Source of the DNA: Flavobacterium panici
Lineage (GTDB): Bacteria > Bacteroidota > Bacteroidia > Flavobacteriales > Flavobacteriaceae
DNA length: 64,000 nt
Direction: 5' to 3'
Assembly (NCBI RefSeq): GCF_903819335.1
Contig: NZ_CAIJDE010000043.1
Location: 62,001-126,000 of the forward strand
Below are positions 38,495 through 47,948 of the stretch, one piece after another; position 1 is the first letter of the stretch, and each line of letters opens with the position of its first letter. The position numbers and the translations under genes were made by a program. The notes under the pieces were generated by a model that saw nothing but the letters and a program-made list of their open reading frames with translations, had not been told where the DNA came from and did no database searches.

Positions 38495-41400
38495 TTAATT
38501 TTTCATTATTGGTTTTTGCATTTTAAATGTTTGTCGGATTCTCTCCACCCATTCCATACCCATGTTTCCTGGGCAATATCTAGATGGAATAGCTTCTTGG
38601 TGACCTCCATAGTACTGTATTCCATATGTAGTATTTAAATACTGTGTTAAATTCACTAAAGATTGAATCATTTCAGTTGAAGCTTCTCCGTCACCAGTAA
38701 CTTTTTCAATTGCTTTAAAAAGTATGTTTAATCCCCTGTCTTGAGAATCTAAATCAGCTAATAAAACTATACCAATATTTCCTGTATTTCCACCTTTAAC
38801 ATGTGAACCTTTAATATTAAGAGGCCTTCCTTCATAAATATTTCCTTTTCCGTCTATTGCAAAATGATAAGGGATATCAGCATATCCACCATTTTGTTCT
38901 TTTAATTGTAATTCTTGAATCGTCAGCGCATTATCTTCATTCCCTGAATGATGTACTGTTATTGTATTGTAGTAAACTGACAAATTACCTTTTATTTGTT
39001 CATATTCCCTACCTTTTGTTATTGGCTTTTTCGCTCCCCATTCTTCTCTTGAAATTATTTTTGGGTCACCCTCTTTCTGAGAACCGTTAGTATTCATTCC
39101 ATAACCAGCCATAGCTTCTCCGAAAGATACTACACTTCCATTATCAGTGTAAACACCTGTATTACCTTTGTAATGCTCTTCCCAATTATAGGTTGCAAGC
39201 ATTCCATCTGGGTCAACAAAGATTACAGGATTATTGTATGCATAATTATAGGGTGACCACCTTCTTGAGACTTCAGCAAGGGGGTCAATGTTCATCCAGC
39301 GACCAAGTGCAGGGTCATAATTTCTTGCTCCATAGTCGTACATATTAAGTCCCAGCTCGTCTTGCAATTCTTTCGCATTATACTTGAACTTATTACTTGT
39401 AGCCACATAATCATTATACCCTTTATGTTTTAAACCAAAAGGATAATAATTATTCTCATCAATAATTTCAAGAACCTGAGTTGTTGGGTTTTTACCATAG
39501 CTTACACGGATGTTTCCTAAATGGTCTTTATATTGAAACACATAAGAATACACTCCACTTGTATTTTTTACATAACCCTCAGCAGTTGGAAAAAATTCCA
39601 GAACCGTATTTTTATATTGAAAACCATCCAAATAATTGGTTGTTGTGGCAATGCTATTTTCCGTTACAATTTTTTCGAGTTTTTCTCCCGTTGCATTGTA
39701 AATGTACTCAATTGTATTTCCTGTTCCAAATGTTATTTTCTTTGGCAGATTAAGGTGGTTGTAAGCAATTGCGCTAATGTTTTTATTTTTATCGGTAAAC
39801 ATATTCCCATTGGCATCATAAGTATAATCATCCCCGGTTTTATTAAAATCATTAAATCCACTGGTATTATTGCTGTTGTCAACTACTTTAGCCAGCTGGT
39901 TTGTATTGGTTGTATAAGTATAGGCCAGATTATCGATTTCTATAGGCTGTACCTGAGGGTCAGTATCTCCTTTGCGTATCAGGGACATGATATTTCCGTT
40001 TTTATCGTAGGTCAAACTCTCATTGTACGCATTGGTCGTTACGCCGCTTTTTTCGTAAATCGCATTCTTTAATCGGTTTAAATTATCGTATTGGTAGCCG
40101 TAAGCGCGTTCTGTATTGTCGGCACCTGTTTTCCATAATGTCTCTGATATGTTTCCATTATAAAGTCCATTTACGCCAGAAATCCCTGCCTGAGTGGTAT
40201 TGTAATTAATTTTAAAAGCAAAAAGATCTTTCGCATCAGTTCCCTGCTGTAAATTTGCCGTTTTATTAATCTCGGTAAGCCAGCCTCTTACATTATAATT
40301 AAAATCTACTTTCTGCAAAGGCGCGGCAGTAGTATTACCAACATTTTTACTCATTAACTGTCCCAAAGCGTCATAGGTATTAGCCGCCATAAGCTGGACT
40401 GTTCCTGCCGTACCTATTTTGTGGGTTTGTGTGAGCAGACGATCTTGTGGAGAATAGGTAAATTTATCTTCCGTATTTATTACCGCTCCACCACTCAATC
40501 GTTGGTGCGCTGTTTGAGTTGTCAGCGTTTTTCCTATAAAATCAATTTCATTATCGGTATGACTTACACCCGTTAAATGATTTTTTACATAAGTACTTAT
40601 TGGCCTTGCTTTACTATCATAAAAAGTAGTGGTTGTTTCTCCTGCAATAGATGCTACGGTACTTAGAGCACGAGTCCAGCTGCCTGTTTGCAATCCTTTT
40701 GTATTTACTAAAACAGTCTGTCCAATAATAGTAGTTGGGGCCGTTTGAGCACCCGTAAATGTATAATCATCATAATATGTAACGGCTAAGAGTTTAAAAC
40801 TCGTTGGCGCAATCGTATTTTTATAATTCGTAGCAATACCATCAATGGTAGTCGCTGCTTTGTCTTCGTACAAAGTTGTTGCTGTGTTTTGGTTTCCCTG
40901 CAGGGTAAACCTTGCCGTAGAACTTACCGTCTGACTGTTCCAACCTGTATAAATAGGTCTGCCAAAAACATCGTATTTGGTAATAATCCAACCCACAGAG
41001 GCATCGTCTTTAAAAGGCGAAAACGCAGGACCTGTTGCTACTGGTCTGTCCAGCTTGTCATACACAATAAATTCCCACTGTTTTCCAGGAAGTTTTTTCT
41101 CTACTAAACGGTTTCGGTAATCGTATTTGTATTGATAGCAAAATCCATTTAAAACATCGACTGTAATTGTTGCTCCATCTACTTTTGGAGGAATTACATA
41201 TGTTAAGTTTCCATAAATATCATATACATAATAAGTATCATGTTTTGCACCTGCATCATAGGTTCTTTTTAAAACAACCTGTCCTTCCTTGTTTTTAAAC
41301 TCTACTGTTGATCCTGCAGTTTCTGTTGGAGTTGCCGTAGTATTTTCATCGTAGGTTACAACTTTGTAAAGTTCGTTTGCTGCATAATTTCCCGCATCTG

Positions 41401-42754
41401 AAAATGCAATCTCATATAAGCCTAAACTTGCTGTCCATGTTGTCGTTGCTTTATACAATTTTACTTCTGTCGCTGTATTAGTCTGATAATCCAGTTTAAT
41501 CTCGTGACTGCTGCCCATTGCCCAGGAAGTTCCCGGCGCAGCTTGTTTAGTTACCCTGTTTAAAGGTGAAGATTCTAAGTTTTTTTGCGAAAACGGATTA
41601 GCTGTGTTTTCATATTTAGCTGTATTATAAAAACTTGCAGTATTCGTTTCTGCATTAGGTTCAAATGCCATATTAACGGATGAAGCTTCATAAGGAAGAA
41701 ATTCTCTTATTTGTCTTCCAAAATTATCATAACTTATATTTGTGATAATATCTTTTGATAACGAAGATTGTTTATTGGCAATTTGCTGGATTGGTCTTCC
41801 TAAACCGTCAAAATAAGTTATACTTTGAACTGCCTCATCTAAGGCAGGAAACTCAATAACATCTGCAAATGGTTTTTTATATGTTTTGGTAATGATGTAA
41901 TTTCTATCTGATGACGGAGCTACAAGAAGTGAACAGTCTGCATTCGTGCCTTTAATAGTAGGACAGTTATCTGAATTATTTCGTACATAATTACCCGCTG
42001 GAGCCGTACATTGTGTTACGAAACTTGCCGGATCACCAAATCCATCCAAATCGTTATCTGCATACCATTTTGTATTAGGATTTAAAGTTGCATCTGCATC
42101 ATTACAATCAGTACTGTTAGTAACATATCCAGCTGGTTTTACACTATAAAGAACCGAAATCGCAGCATTTCCGAAAGTATCGTTATCAGCATCTCTGTAA
42201 AAAGTTGATGGAGCAATATTGGTAATATTAACAGTTGTATCATTATAATCAGACGAGTTTCGAACATAACCTGCTGGTTGAGTACATTGTTTTAATGTTG
42301 GAGTTGTAGCTCCGTAACCATCGCCGTCTGCATCACGATACCAGGTTGTATTAGGATTTAGTGTTGCATCTGCATCATTACAATCTGTATTATTTCTTAC
42401 ATACCCTGTTGGCTGAGTACAGCTTTGGATAGTTGTAGCCGAAGTACCGAATCCATCAGCATCAACATCTCGATACCAAACTGTATTAGGATTTATTGTA
42501 GCATCATTGTCATTACAATCTAGTGGATTTGCAACATAACCATTAGGTTTAGTCTGACTGAATACATAGTCGTTTGGGTCTCCAAAACCATCTTTATCAA
42601 AATCACGATTCCACTGGTAACCTGTAGGATCTTCTCCACCCGGATCGACAACGGCAGCAGCTTTTGCACTATTGGAAGAATTAGATTTTACTTGTGAATA
42701 ACCTACAAAAGCAAATATTTGGAATAATAGTATAAATAGTATTTTTTTTCTCAT
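38495..42754 (-). CDS. RHS/DUF6443 protein with C-terminal peptidoglycan amidase domain
   Basis: A secreted protein of about 1419 residues, starting at ATG 42754 (MRKKILFILLFQIFAFVGYS, a clear signal peptide); an earlier in-frame start would overlap the preceding gene. Residues about 46-275 hold five calcium-binding-type repeats (RDADGDGYG ... DCNDADATLNPNT). A DUF6443-type segment follows (ITYFDGLGRPIQQIANKQ), then YD repeats and the RHS core end (YDPALGRWMNIDPLAE ... NNPVIFVDPDG, near 1183). The remaining 235 residues are variable and contain an N-acetylmuramoyl-L-alanine amidase/PGRP domain: SREEWGAKKP, TVHHSG, YHFAIDGKGNIYEG and GGHQEAIPSRYCPG, giving the zinc ligands His, His and Cys. 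It probably cuts peptidoglycan stem peptides. The four-helix gene follows after nine bases. Confidence 0.9.
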   Translation of the reverse strand: MRKKILFILLFQIFAFVGYSQVKSNSSNSAKAAAVVDPGGEDPTGYQWNRDFDKDGFGDPNDYVFSQTKPNGYVANPLDCNDNDATINPNTVWYRDVDADGFGTSATTIQSCTQPTGYVRNNTDCNDADATLNPNTTWYRDADGDGYGATTPTLKQCTQPAGYVRNSSDYNDTTVNITNIAPSTFYRDADNDTFGNAAISVLYSVKPAGYVTNSTDCNDADATLNPNTKWYADNDLDGFGDPASFVTQCTAPAGNYVRNNSDNCPTIKGTNADCSLLVAPSSDRNYIITKTYKKPFADVIEFPALDEAVQSITYFDGLGRPIQQIANKQSSLSKDIITNISYDNFGRQIREFLPYEASSVNMAFEPNAETNTASFYNTAKYENTANPFSQKNLESSPLNRVTKQAAPGTSWAMGSSHEIKLDYQTNTATEVKLYKATTTWTASLGLYEIAFSDAGNYAANELYKVVTYDENTTATPTETAGSTVEFKNKEGQVVLKRTYDAGAKHDTYYVYDIYGNLTYVIPPKVDGATITVDVLNGFCYQYKYDYRNRLVEKKLPGKQWEFIVYDKLDRPVATGPAFSPFKDDASVGWIITKYDVFGRPIYTGWNSQTVSSTARFTLQGNQNTATTLYEDKAATTIDGIATNYKNTIAPTSFKLLAVTYYDDYTFTGAQTAPTTIIGQTVLVNTKGLQTGSWTRALSTVASIAGETTTTFYDSKARPISTYVKNHLTGVSHTDNEIDFIGKTLTTQTAHQRLSGGAVINTEDKFTYSPQDRLLTQTHKIGTAGTVQLMAANTYDALGQLMSKNVGNTTAAPLQKVDFNYNVRGWLTEINKTANLQQGTDAKDLFAFKINYNTTQAGISGVNGLYNGNISETLWKTGADNTERAYGYQYDNLNRLKNAIYEKSGVTTNAYNESLTYDKNGNIMSLIRKGDTDPQVQPIEIDNLAYTYTTNTNQLAKVVDNSNNTSGFNDFNKTGDDYTYDANGNMFTDKNKNISAIAYNHLNLPKKITFGTGNTIEYIYNATGEKLEKIVTENSIATTTNYLDGFQYKNTVLEFFPTAEGYVKNTSGVYSYVFQYKDHLGNIRVSYGKNPTTQVLEIIDENNYYPFGLKHKGYNDYVATSNKFKYNAKELQDELGLNMYDYGARNYDPALGRWMNIDPLAEVSRRWSPYNYAYNNPVIFVDPDGMLATYNWEEHYKGNTGVYTDNGSVVSFGEAMAGYGMNTNGSQKEGDPKIISREEWGAKKPITKGREYEQIKGNLSVYYNTITVHHSGNEDNALTIQELQLKEQNGGYADIPYHFAIDGKGNIYEGRPLNIKGSHVKGGNTGNIGIVLLADLDSQDRGLNILFKAIEKVTGDGEASTEMIQSLVNLTQYLNTTYGIQYYGGHQEAIPSRYCPGNMGMEWVERIRQTFKMQKPIMKN
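41930..42625 (-). repeat. Tandem coding repeats of the calcium-binding (MopE/TSP3-like) type
   Basis: Five units of about 43 codons, each with a D-x-D-x-D-G-(F/Y)-G loop followed by a Gly-Tyr-Val/Asp-Cys-Asn-Asp-x-Asp segment, lie in the N-terminal part of the RHS-amidase protein. The third unit is degenerate: its SDYNDTTVNITNIAP lacks the Cys and the Ala-Thr-Leu-Asn-Pro tail of the others. Confidence 0.8.
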
Positions 42755-42767
42755 TTTAAGGCTTTGA

Positions 42768-45700
42768 TTAGTTTTGATAATGGTATAGGTTTTCTGAAAT
42801 AACTTTACCACCATTATCTTTTACAACTTTAAGTCTGTTGAACTTATCATATAAATAAGTTGTTATACTTCCTTTTGGGTCTGTTATGGTACTTACTCCT
42901 ATAAGCGGCAAATATGTAATTGTCGTTACCATTTTATTTGGCAAAGCATTGCGTAATGATGTCAATGCAGTAATTAAATTAGCCTCTGTTCCTGTATTTG
43001 ACAAGTTTTGCAAATTAGCCACATAAGATGAAACCTCGCTGTATGTCGCATTTTCTATTTTTGCAATAGGCTGGGTTTTATTATATCCCCAAATAACAGC
43101 AACCGGAATACCACTTTCGGGAGTGTATTGTATTATATTACCTTTATCATCATATTGATCAAAAGTGACTTTTTTCTCCAGATTTTTATCTGTTAAAACT
43201 GTTGGGAATGCATTTGGAAATTTACCTGCATAAATAGATTTTGGCAGTAATAAATTACTTGTTGCAGTACTTTTGTCATAAACGGTCAACTGTTCTGACA
43301 ACTTGGTTGATGCTCCATTATAAGTTTGTGTATCCAGAGGAACTCCAATAATATTAGCTGTGATTAACTCGGTTACAAACGGTTTGTTTGCCATTTCAGG
43401 ATCTTTTGCATAAAAATATTTAGTTATCATATCTTCTGCTTTTGAATTTTTAATACTCTGCGATGTAAGTTGTAAGTGATTTGGATTTCCATAATTAAAA
43501 TCAGTCGTAGTTGTTACCGGATTTAATCCGTTAAGATCATACTGCTTTTCAACTGTTTGTTTTAAATAATACCATTGGGAGCGAAGAGAATATTCATTTA
43601 GAGTATAATTAGCCCAATTTAGCTGAAGCCCACAGAAAGTAGCAGTAGCATCACCAATTCTCGCAAAAGCCTGTGTGCTCATAAAAGCATTATATCCTGT
43701 TACTGATATATCTTTTGAAAGATCATGATAATAAGTATTTGTAGTTTCTTTTACTACTGTTAATGCCTTATTAAAAACTTTATGAGATAATAATTTTCCT
43801 GATCCAAAACCATTTGTGAACGGTGTTGTTTTATCCATTGCTCCTAATGTAGGCAAAGGAAAACCGTCCTGAATTATCTCATACTTAAATTCTTCCCCTC
43901 CATTTTCAAAATTATCCCCATAACTTTTGGTTACATATCCATAACCAAATTGAGCATTTTGTGCAGAATATAATCTAGCCAGATTTGAACTTCCCACAGA
44001 ATATAATGTACGTTGTGGCGGATATTCACATAAATTACTCCTCTCAATATTTTTCACATATGCAATCGGTGCCTGATTGATATAGCTCCCACTCTGGCAG
44101 GTAGCACAATTATAAGGCCTGTAATAATATCTTTCTTTTTCTATTATTCCATTTACATTATTATTTTTAGAAATAGATTTTATCCTCTGACCACCAATTT
44201 CTTTATCAATCTCCTGATATGTTATAGGCTGGCTGTAGTAATCAAAAAAAACACCTCCAAACATGCAGGGTCTAATCAAAGATATGCTAATTGAATAATC
44301 CTTATTTGCTTCCAGAGTAAAAGTGTCTTCAGTAACACTTTGAGTTTTATAAAAAGTATAGGAATTTCCTATTAAGGAAGGAGTATCCTGATTTGATCCG
44401 CTTTTATAAAACGGAACAGGAAGATTAGTAGATAAATCAGTTATTACTACTTCAGCCCGAAGAGGCCAAGGATTTTCTGCCTCCGTACATTGATCTACAT
44501 TGTTTACTACACTACCATTTATCCTGATTTTTTGCTGCATAGAGGAATGAATAGTACTTGTAGCTGAATTGTTAAATTGCTCATTAATGGTAGAAACGCT
44601 TAAACTAAATTGGTTTTTTACAGCATTTACCGGAACATTTATCTTCCCTAAAACATGAGGTTCATACTCTATAGTTGTTGATCCTTTTGTGGGGTATATT
44701 ATTTTTTTTAACAGACCATAATATCCAAAATTACCATCTGGTCGTCTGTCTGCTAATTTTCCACCTGGAATAGCCTGAAGCACAGAATTAAAAACAGAAA
44801 TTTCATCAGAAATTAAACTTGTGTTATTTTTTCCGTTGAAAACGCCGTAGTTATCTTGTGCAAAACTAAATCTTGCCGGAAGTCTATCGGGAAAATAATA
44901 TTCAAACTGATGTGTTATTGGTTCGCTTTCTGTACTAAACTCATTAACTTGTTTAAGAAAAAACCTTTTTTTAAAATATTCAAAGGATTGATTATAACTA
45001 TTCGAAAATGTAGTACCTGAATATTGATCGTAATCAAATTTTATTTTTTTTATTACTGTGCCCGGAATTGTAGTATAAATTACTTCATCTATTTTTGATA
45101 ATGGAAAATCAGGATCTGTAAATCGTTTTGAATATACAAAAGACACTTTGCTGTTAACTGTGGTAATTTCTTTCAAAAGAGATTCATTCAAACGTGAAGT
45201 ACTCTGATAATTATATAATCCTGAAGTTAATCTAACTCCTGCAAATCCATAAACATATTCTAAACTTTGTTCATTACTTGATACATATGTCACCACTCTG
45301 GAATCATACGTAAATGTTATTACACTACTTGTAAATGGGTCTTCAATTTTAGTTAAATACCATGAAGTTTTAACAGTTTCTCCCGGTGGTGAGTTTTCAA
45401 CAAAAATTCTTCTTGTAGAACTGCTTTCAATTGCGTTTGTTCCTCCAAAATAGTATTTGATTCCTTTCGTATCAGTTATAGTTATTTCAGGAGTAGATGT
45501 TGGAACAAATCCCAAATCGATAAAGCCTGATGTAATTTCAATTTTTAATCCTGAAGGTTCTATCTCCACAGGATTATTATTATCTAAAAAAAACTTACCA
45601 GATATACCATTCACATTATAACTAAAAATATCTGGCTGTGTATCAACCTGAGAACCCAATGATGCCTGATTTAAAAAAGTTTCCATCTCATTCGAATCTA

Positions 45701-46112
45701 TTGCAGCATTAGGTTTTTGCATTCTGCCATTATAATTATCGGGATAATCAAAAACTTGTCTCGTTACAACACCTCCTGCATTCAATGCCCATCCCATACC
45801 AACATTTGATTCATATTGATCTACTTTAATTCCATCTGATGAATATGATAATGAAACAGGAAGTGATAAACTATTTGATTTTAACTCCAGTAAAGGAATC
45901 GAGATATTTGCATTACCAGTAAATTGATTTAGAGGCACTTGTCCATACGCCCCTAAACTGGCACTATTTGGTGGCGGTGGTACTATATTTGGAAAATATG
46001 AACTTGGTTTTTCGCCTTGTGCATTAATTTTTATCGAAACAAAAAAAATAACCAAAAAGTATAAAAATTTAATTAAACTTTTTAGATTTGGTTTATCTAT
46101 TATAATACTCAT
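42768..46112 (-). CDS. RHS/YD-repeat protein, N-terminal partner
   Basis: An exported protein of 1114 residues with a signal anchor (LIKFLYFLVIFFVSIKINAQ). The start GAYGQVPLNQFTGNANISIPL and LSLPVSLSYSSDGIKVDQYESNVGMGW is typical of the SpvB/RHS-type N-terminal partner found before DUF6443 proteins in Flavobacterium. Long beta-rich stretches follow, and it ends with a YD unit (TDPKGSITTYLYDKFNRLKVVKD...). It has no RHS core end and no toxin tip. Thirteen bases separate its stop from the start of the RHS-amidase gene, so the two are probably made together; they may form one shell around the toxin, by analogy with BC-type cocoons of Tc toxins (inference). Confidence 0.85.
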   Translation of the reverse strand: MSIIIDKPNLKSLIKFLYFLVIFFVSIKINAQGEKPSSYFPNIVPPPPNSASLGAYGQVPLNQFTGNANISIPLLELKSNSLSLPVSLSYSSDGIKVDQYESNVGMGWALNAGGVVTRQVFDYPDNYNGRMQKPNAAIDSNEMETFLNQASLGSQVDTQPDIFSYNVNGISGKFFLDNNNPVEIEPSGLKIEITSGFIDLGFVPTSTPEITITDTKGIKYYFGGTNAIESSSTRRIFVENSPPGETVKTSWYLTKIEDPFTSSVITFTYDSRVVTYVSSNEQSLEYVYGFAGVRLTSGLYNYQSTSRLNESLLKEITTVNSKVSFVYSKRFTDPDFPLSKIDEVIYTTIPGTVIKKIKFDYDQYSGTTFSNSYNQSFEYFKKRFFLKQVNEFSTESEPITHQFEYYFPDRLPARFSFAQDNYGVFNGKNNTSLISDEISVFNSVLQAIPGGKLADRRPDGNFGYYGLLKKIIYPTKGSTTIEYEPHVLGKINVPVNAVKNQFSLSVSTINEQFNNSATSTIHSSMQQKIRINGSVVNNVDQCTEAENPWPLRAEVVITDLSTNLPVPFYKSGSNQDTPSLIGNSYTFYKTQSVTEDTFTLEANKDYSISISLIRPCMFGGVFFDYYSQPITYQEIDKEIGGQRIKSISKNNNVNGIIEKERYYYRPYNCATCQSGSYINQAPIAYVKNIERSNLCEYPPQRTLYSVGSSNLARLYSAQNAQFGYGYVTKSYGDNFENGGEEFKYEIIQDGFPLPTLGAMDKTTPFTNGFGSGKLLSHKVFNKALTVVKETTNTYYHDLSKDISVTGYNAFMSTQAFARIGDATATFCGLQLNWANYTLNEYSLRSQWYYLKQTVEKQYDLNGLNPVTTTTDFNYGNPNHLQLTSQSIKNSKAEDMITKYFYAKDPEMANKPFVTELITANIIGVPLDTQTYNGASTKLSEQLTVYDKSTATSNLLLPKSIYAGKFPNAFPTVLTDKNLEKKVTFDQYDDKGNIIQYTPESGIPVAVIWGYNKTQPIAKIENATYSEVSSYVANLQNLSNTGTEANLITALTSLRNALPNKMVTTITYLPLIGVSTITDPKGSITTYLYDKFNRLKVVKDNGGKVISENLYHYQN

Positions 46113-46118
46113 TTTAAA

Positions 46119-47780
46119 TTATTTAACCGTTTTAATTATTTTCACAGACTCTGTCTTCACATCTGTCTGAATTTTTACTATGTATATTCCCTCAGCATAA
46201 CCGTTTAAATTCACAGGGACTGTTCTGCTTGATATTTTAAAATGCTGTAAATTTCTACCGAGAATATCAACAACTGTTGCAGTACCTTCCTTGAAATCAT
46301 AACCAATAATTACATTCGTATAATCAACTGCAGGATTAGGAATTGCTTCAATGCTGGCTTTAACTTTCTCAATCTTGGTTTTGTCTTTTAGTTTAACAAC
46401 CCAAAAATCATTACTGCCAATATTCGAATTTTTATCTTTAGATGAAGTTGAGTTTGAAGTTCCTGCCATTAAATAACCTCCATCACGGGTTTCAACTAGT
46501 TTTCTTAGAATATCTTCGCCGTTACTGCCTACCGTTTTGCTCCACAATTCTTCTCCTTTATTATCTATTTTTAGTGCGATATAATCGTTTATACCATCTT
46601 TTTCCTTTCCTACACCTGCCTTTTTTGCCAAATCTCCAATTACAGATTGTCTGGTTTCTGTTTTTGCATGACCGCCAATTAAATAGGTATGATCGTTATT
46701 CTCCACCAGCGATGTTAGAATATCTACTTTACCAAAATCGAAAGTCTTACTCCACAAAACGTCTCCTTGATGATTGATTCTTAATACCCAAAAATCTGTT
46801 CCGTTACCTACAATGCCTCCTAATGGAGTTAGGGCATTGGTGCTGTTAGAATTTCCACCGGCAATGTAACCGCCGTCTGCAGTCTGATGAATTATATAAG
46901 GCTGGTCATCGCCTTCTGCTCCGTATGCTTTCTGCCATTGAATTGCTCCTGAATCATTTAACTTTACGATCCAGTAATCTCCGGAACCATTATTTGCTTC
47001 GGTTTTGTCTCCAGATATTGGAGAAGTTGAGTATCCAGCTAAAATATATCCATTATCAGCGGTTTGTTCCATGCTACGTAATAAATCGGCATACTCTCCT
47101 CCGTATGTTTTCTGCCATTCGATAACGCCATGTCTGTCCAGTTTTACGATCCAGTAATCCATATTACCACGGCTTTTTTCAGATTTACTATATAAATCTG
47201 TTTTAGCTGAAGCAGTAATTTTTGGATCTATTGTATTATTTGAAATTGAAGATGGACTGGAACTGGATGAACCTCCTAAAACATAACCTCCATCTTTAGT
47301 CTGAAAAGCGCATAAAAGTTCATCCTGGCCATTTCCTCCAATGGTTCTCTGCCATTGTTCAGTACCTGAAGCATCGAGTTTTATAACCCAAAAATCACTA
47401 AGTCCTTTAGATTCTTCTTTTTTCTGAAAACTATTTCCTGAACTTGAGGTTCCTGCCAGTATAAATCCGCCGTCGTTTGTGTTTTTAATGCTTTGAAGAA
47501 GATCAAAACCATTTCCTCCAATGCTTTTCTGCCACTCAAGTTCACCTTTTTCGCTCATTTTCCAGATCCAGTAATCCAGATCTCCATGATTGTCCTCTGT
47601 TTTATTTCCGGTTTTATCAGACACAGAACTTCCTGCTAATATAAAACCGTAATCTGCTGTTGGTTGTGCATCAAAAAGATAATCTGCATGTATACCTCCA
47701 TACGATTTTTCCCAAAGAATATCCTGAGAAAAAATTAAAAGCGGTAAAAGTGTAAAGACTAATAAGTAAAGTTTTTTCAT
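46119..47780 (-). CDS. T9SS-sorted protein with seven propeller-like repeats
   Basis: A 553-residue exported protein; I choose ATG 47780 (MKKLYLLVFTLLPLLIFSQ, signal peptide) over the TTG two codons earlier. Seven repeats follow, each of the form W-x-K-x-(Y/I)-G-G ... D-x-L ... T-x-D-G-G-(F/Y)-I-L-A-G-(S/T)-S ... DYW-(I/V)-x-K-L, consistent with a seven-bladed beta-propeller. The last 75 residues are a type A T9SS C-terminal sorting domain (IEAIPNPAVDYTNV ... YAEGIYIVKIQTD). It would be anchored or released at the cell surface. It is six bases from the RHS partner gene, so it is probably the first gene of the same operon and may help export or present the RHS proteins (inference). Confidence 0.88.
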   Translation of the reverse strand: MKKLYLLVFTLLPLLIFSQDILWEKSYGGIHADYLFDAQPTADYGFILAGSSVSDKTGNKTEDNHGDLDYWIWKMSEKGELEWQKSIGGNGFDLLQSIKNTNDGGFILAGTSSSGNSFQKKEESKGLSDFWVIKLDASGTEQWQRTIGGNGQDELLCAFQTKDGGYVLGGSSSSSPSSISNNTIDPKITASAKTDLYSKSEKSRGNMDYWIVKLDRHGVIEWQKTYGGEYADLLRSMEQTADNGYILAGYSTSPISGDKTEANNGSGDYWIVKLNDSGAIQWQKAYGAEGDDQPYIIHQTADGGYIAGGNSNSTNALTPLGGIVGNGTDFWVLRINHQGDVLWSKTFDFGKVDILTSLVENNDHTYLIGGHAKTETRQSVIGDLAKKAGVGKEKDGINDYIALKIDNKGEELWSKTVGSNGEDILRKLVETRDGGYLMAGTSNSTSSKDKNSNIGSNDFWVVKLKDKTKIEKVKASIEAIPNPAVDYTNVIIGYDFKEGTATVVDILGRNLQHFKISSRTVPVNLNGYAEGIYIVKIQTDVKTESVKIIKTVK

Positions 47781-47800
47781 AAGCAATTTTAATTTCGGCG

Positions 47801-47808
47801 CAAATCTA
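47801..47808 (-). promoter_or_regulatory. Candidate -7 element of the propeller-RHS operon
   Basis: Minus-strand TAGATTTG matches TAnnTTTG and lies 21 bases before the chosen start. A -33 element is not evident. Confidence 0.5.
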
Positions 47809-47900
47809 GAAAATGTTATGATTAAATCTTTATAGGATTCCTAATATTTTAATAAAAATCAGTTATTATTTACGGAAAAATAAGCTTTATATTACAAAAA

Positions 47901-47926
47901 AAAGCCCAACTTAACAATCGAGCTTT
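47901..47926 (-). terminator. Intrinsic terminator of ppk1
   Basis: A 7-bp stem with one G-U pair (47901-47907 / 47920-47926) followed on the minus strand by a run of eight T, 23 bases after the polyphosphate kinase stop. Confidence 0.7.
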
Positions 47927-47948
47927 ATTTGTAAAATAAAACTAAACA

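Noticed and set aside
39481..40072. Plus-strand open frames of 90 and 183 codons inside the RHS-amidase gene
   Set aside because: They are antisense to a strongly supported coding sequence and have no start context or family features.
41930..42625. Regular repeats that could be taken for a CRISPR array
   Set aside because: The repeats are in frame, about 130 bases apart, and encode acidic calcium-type loops; no short identical repeats with unique spacers.
42755..42814. Upstream start of the RHS-amidase gene (20 extra residues)
   Set aside because: It would overlap the preceding gene and precede a complete signal peptide; ATG 42754 fits better.
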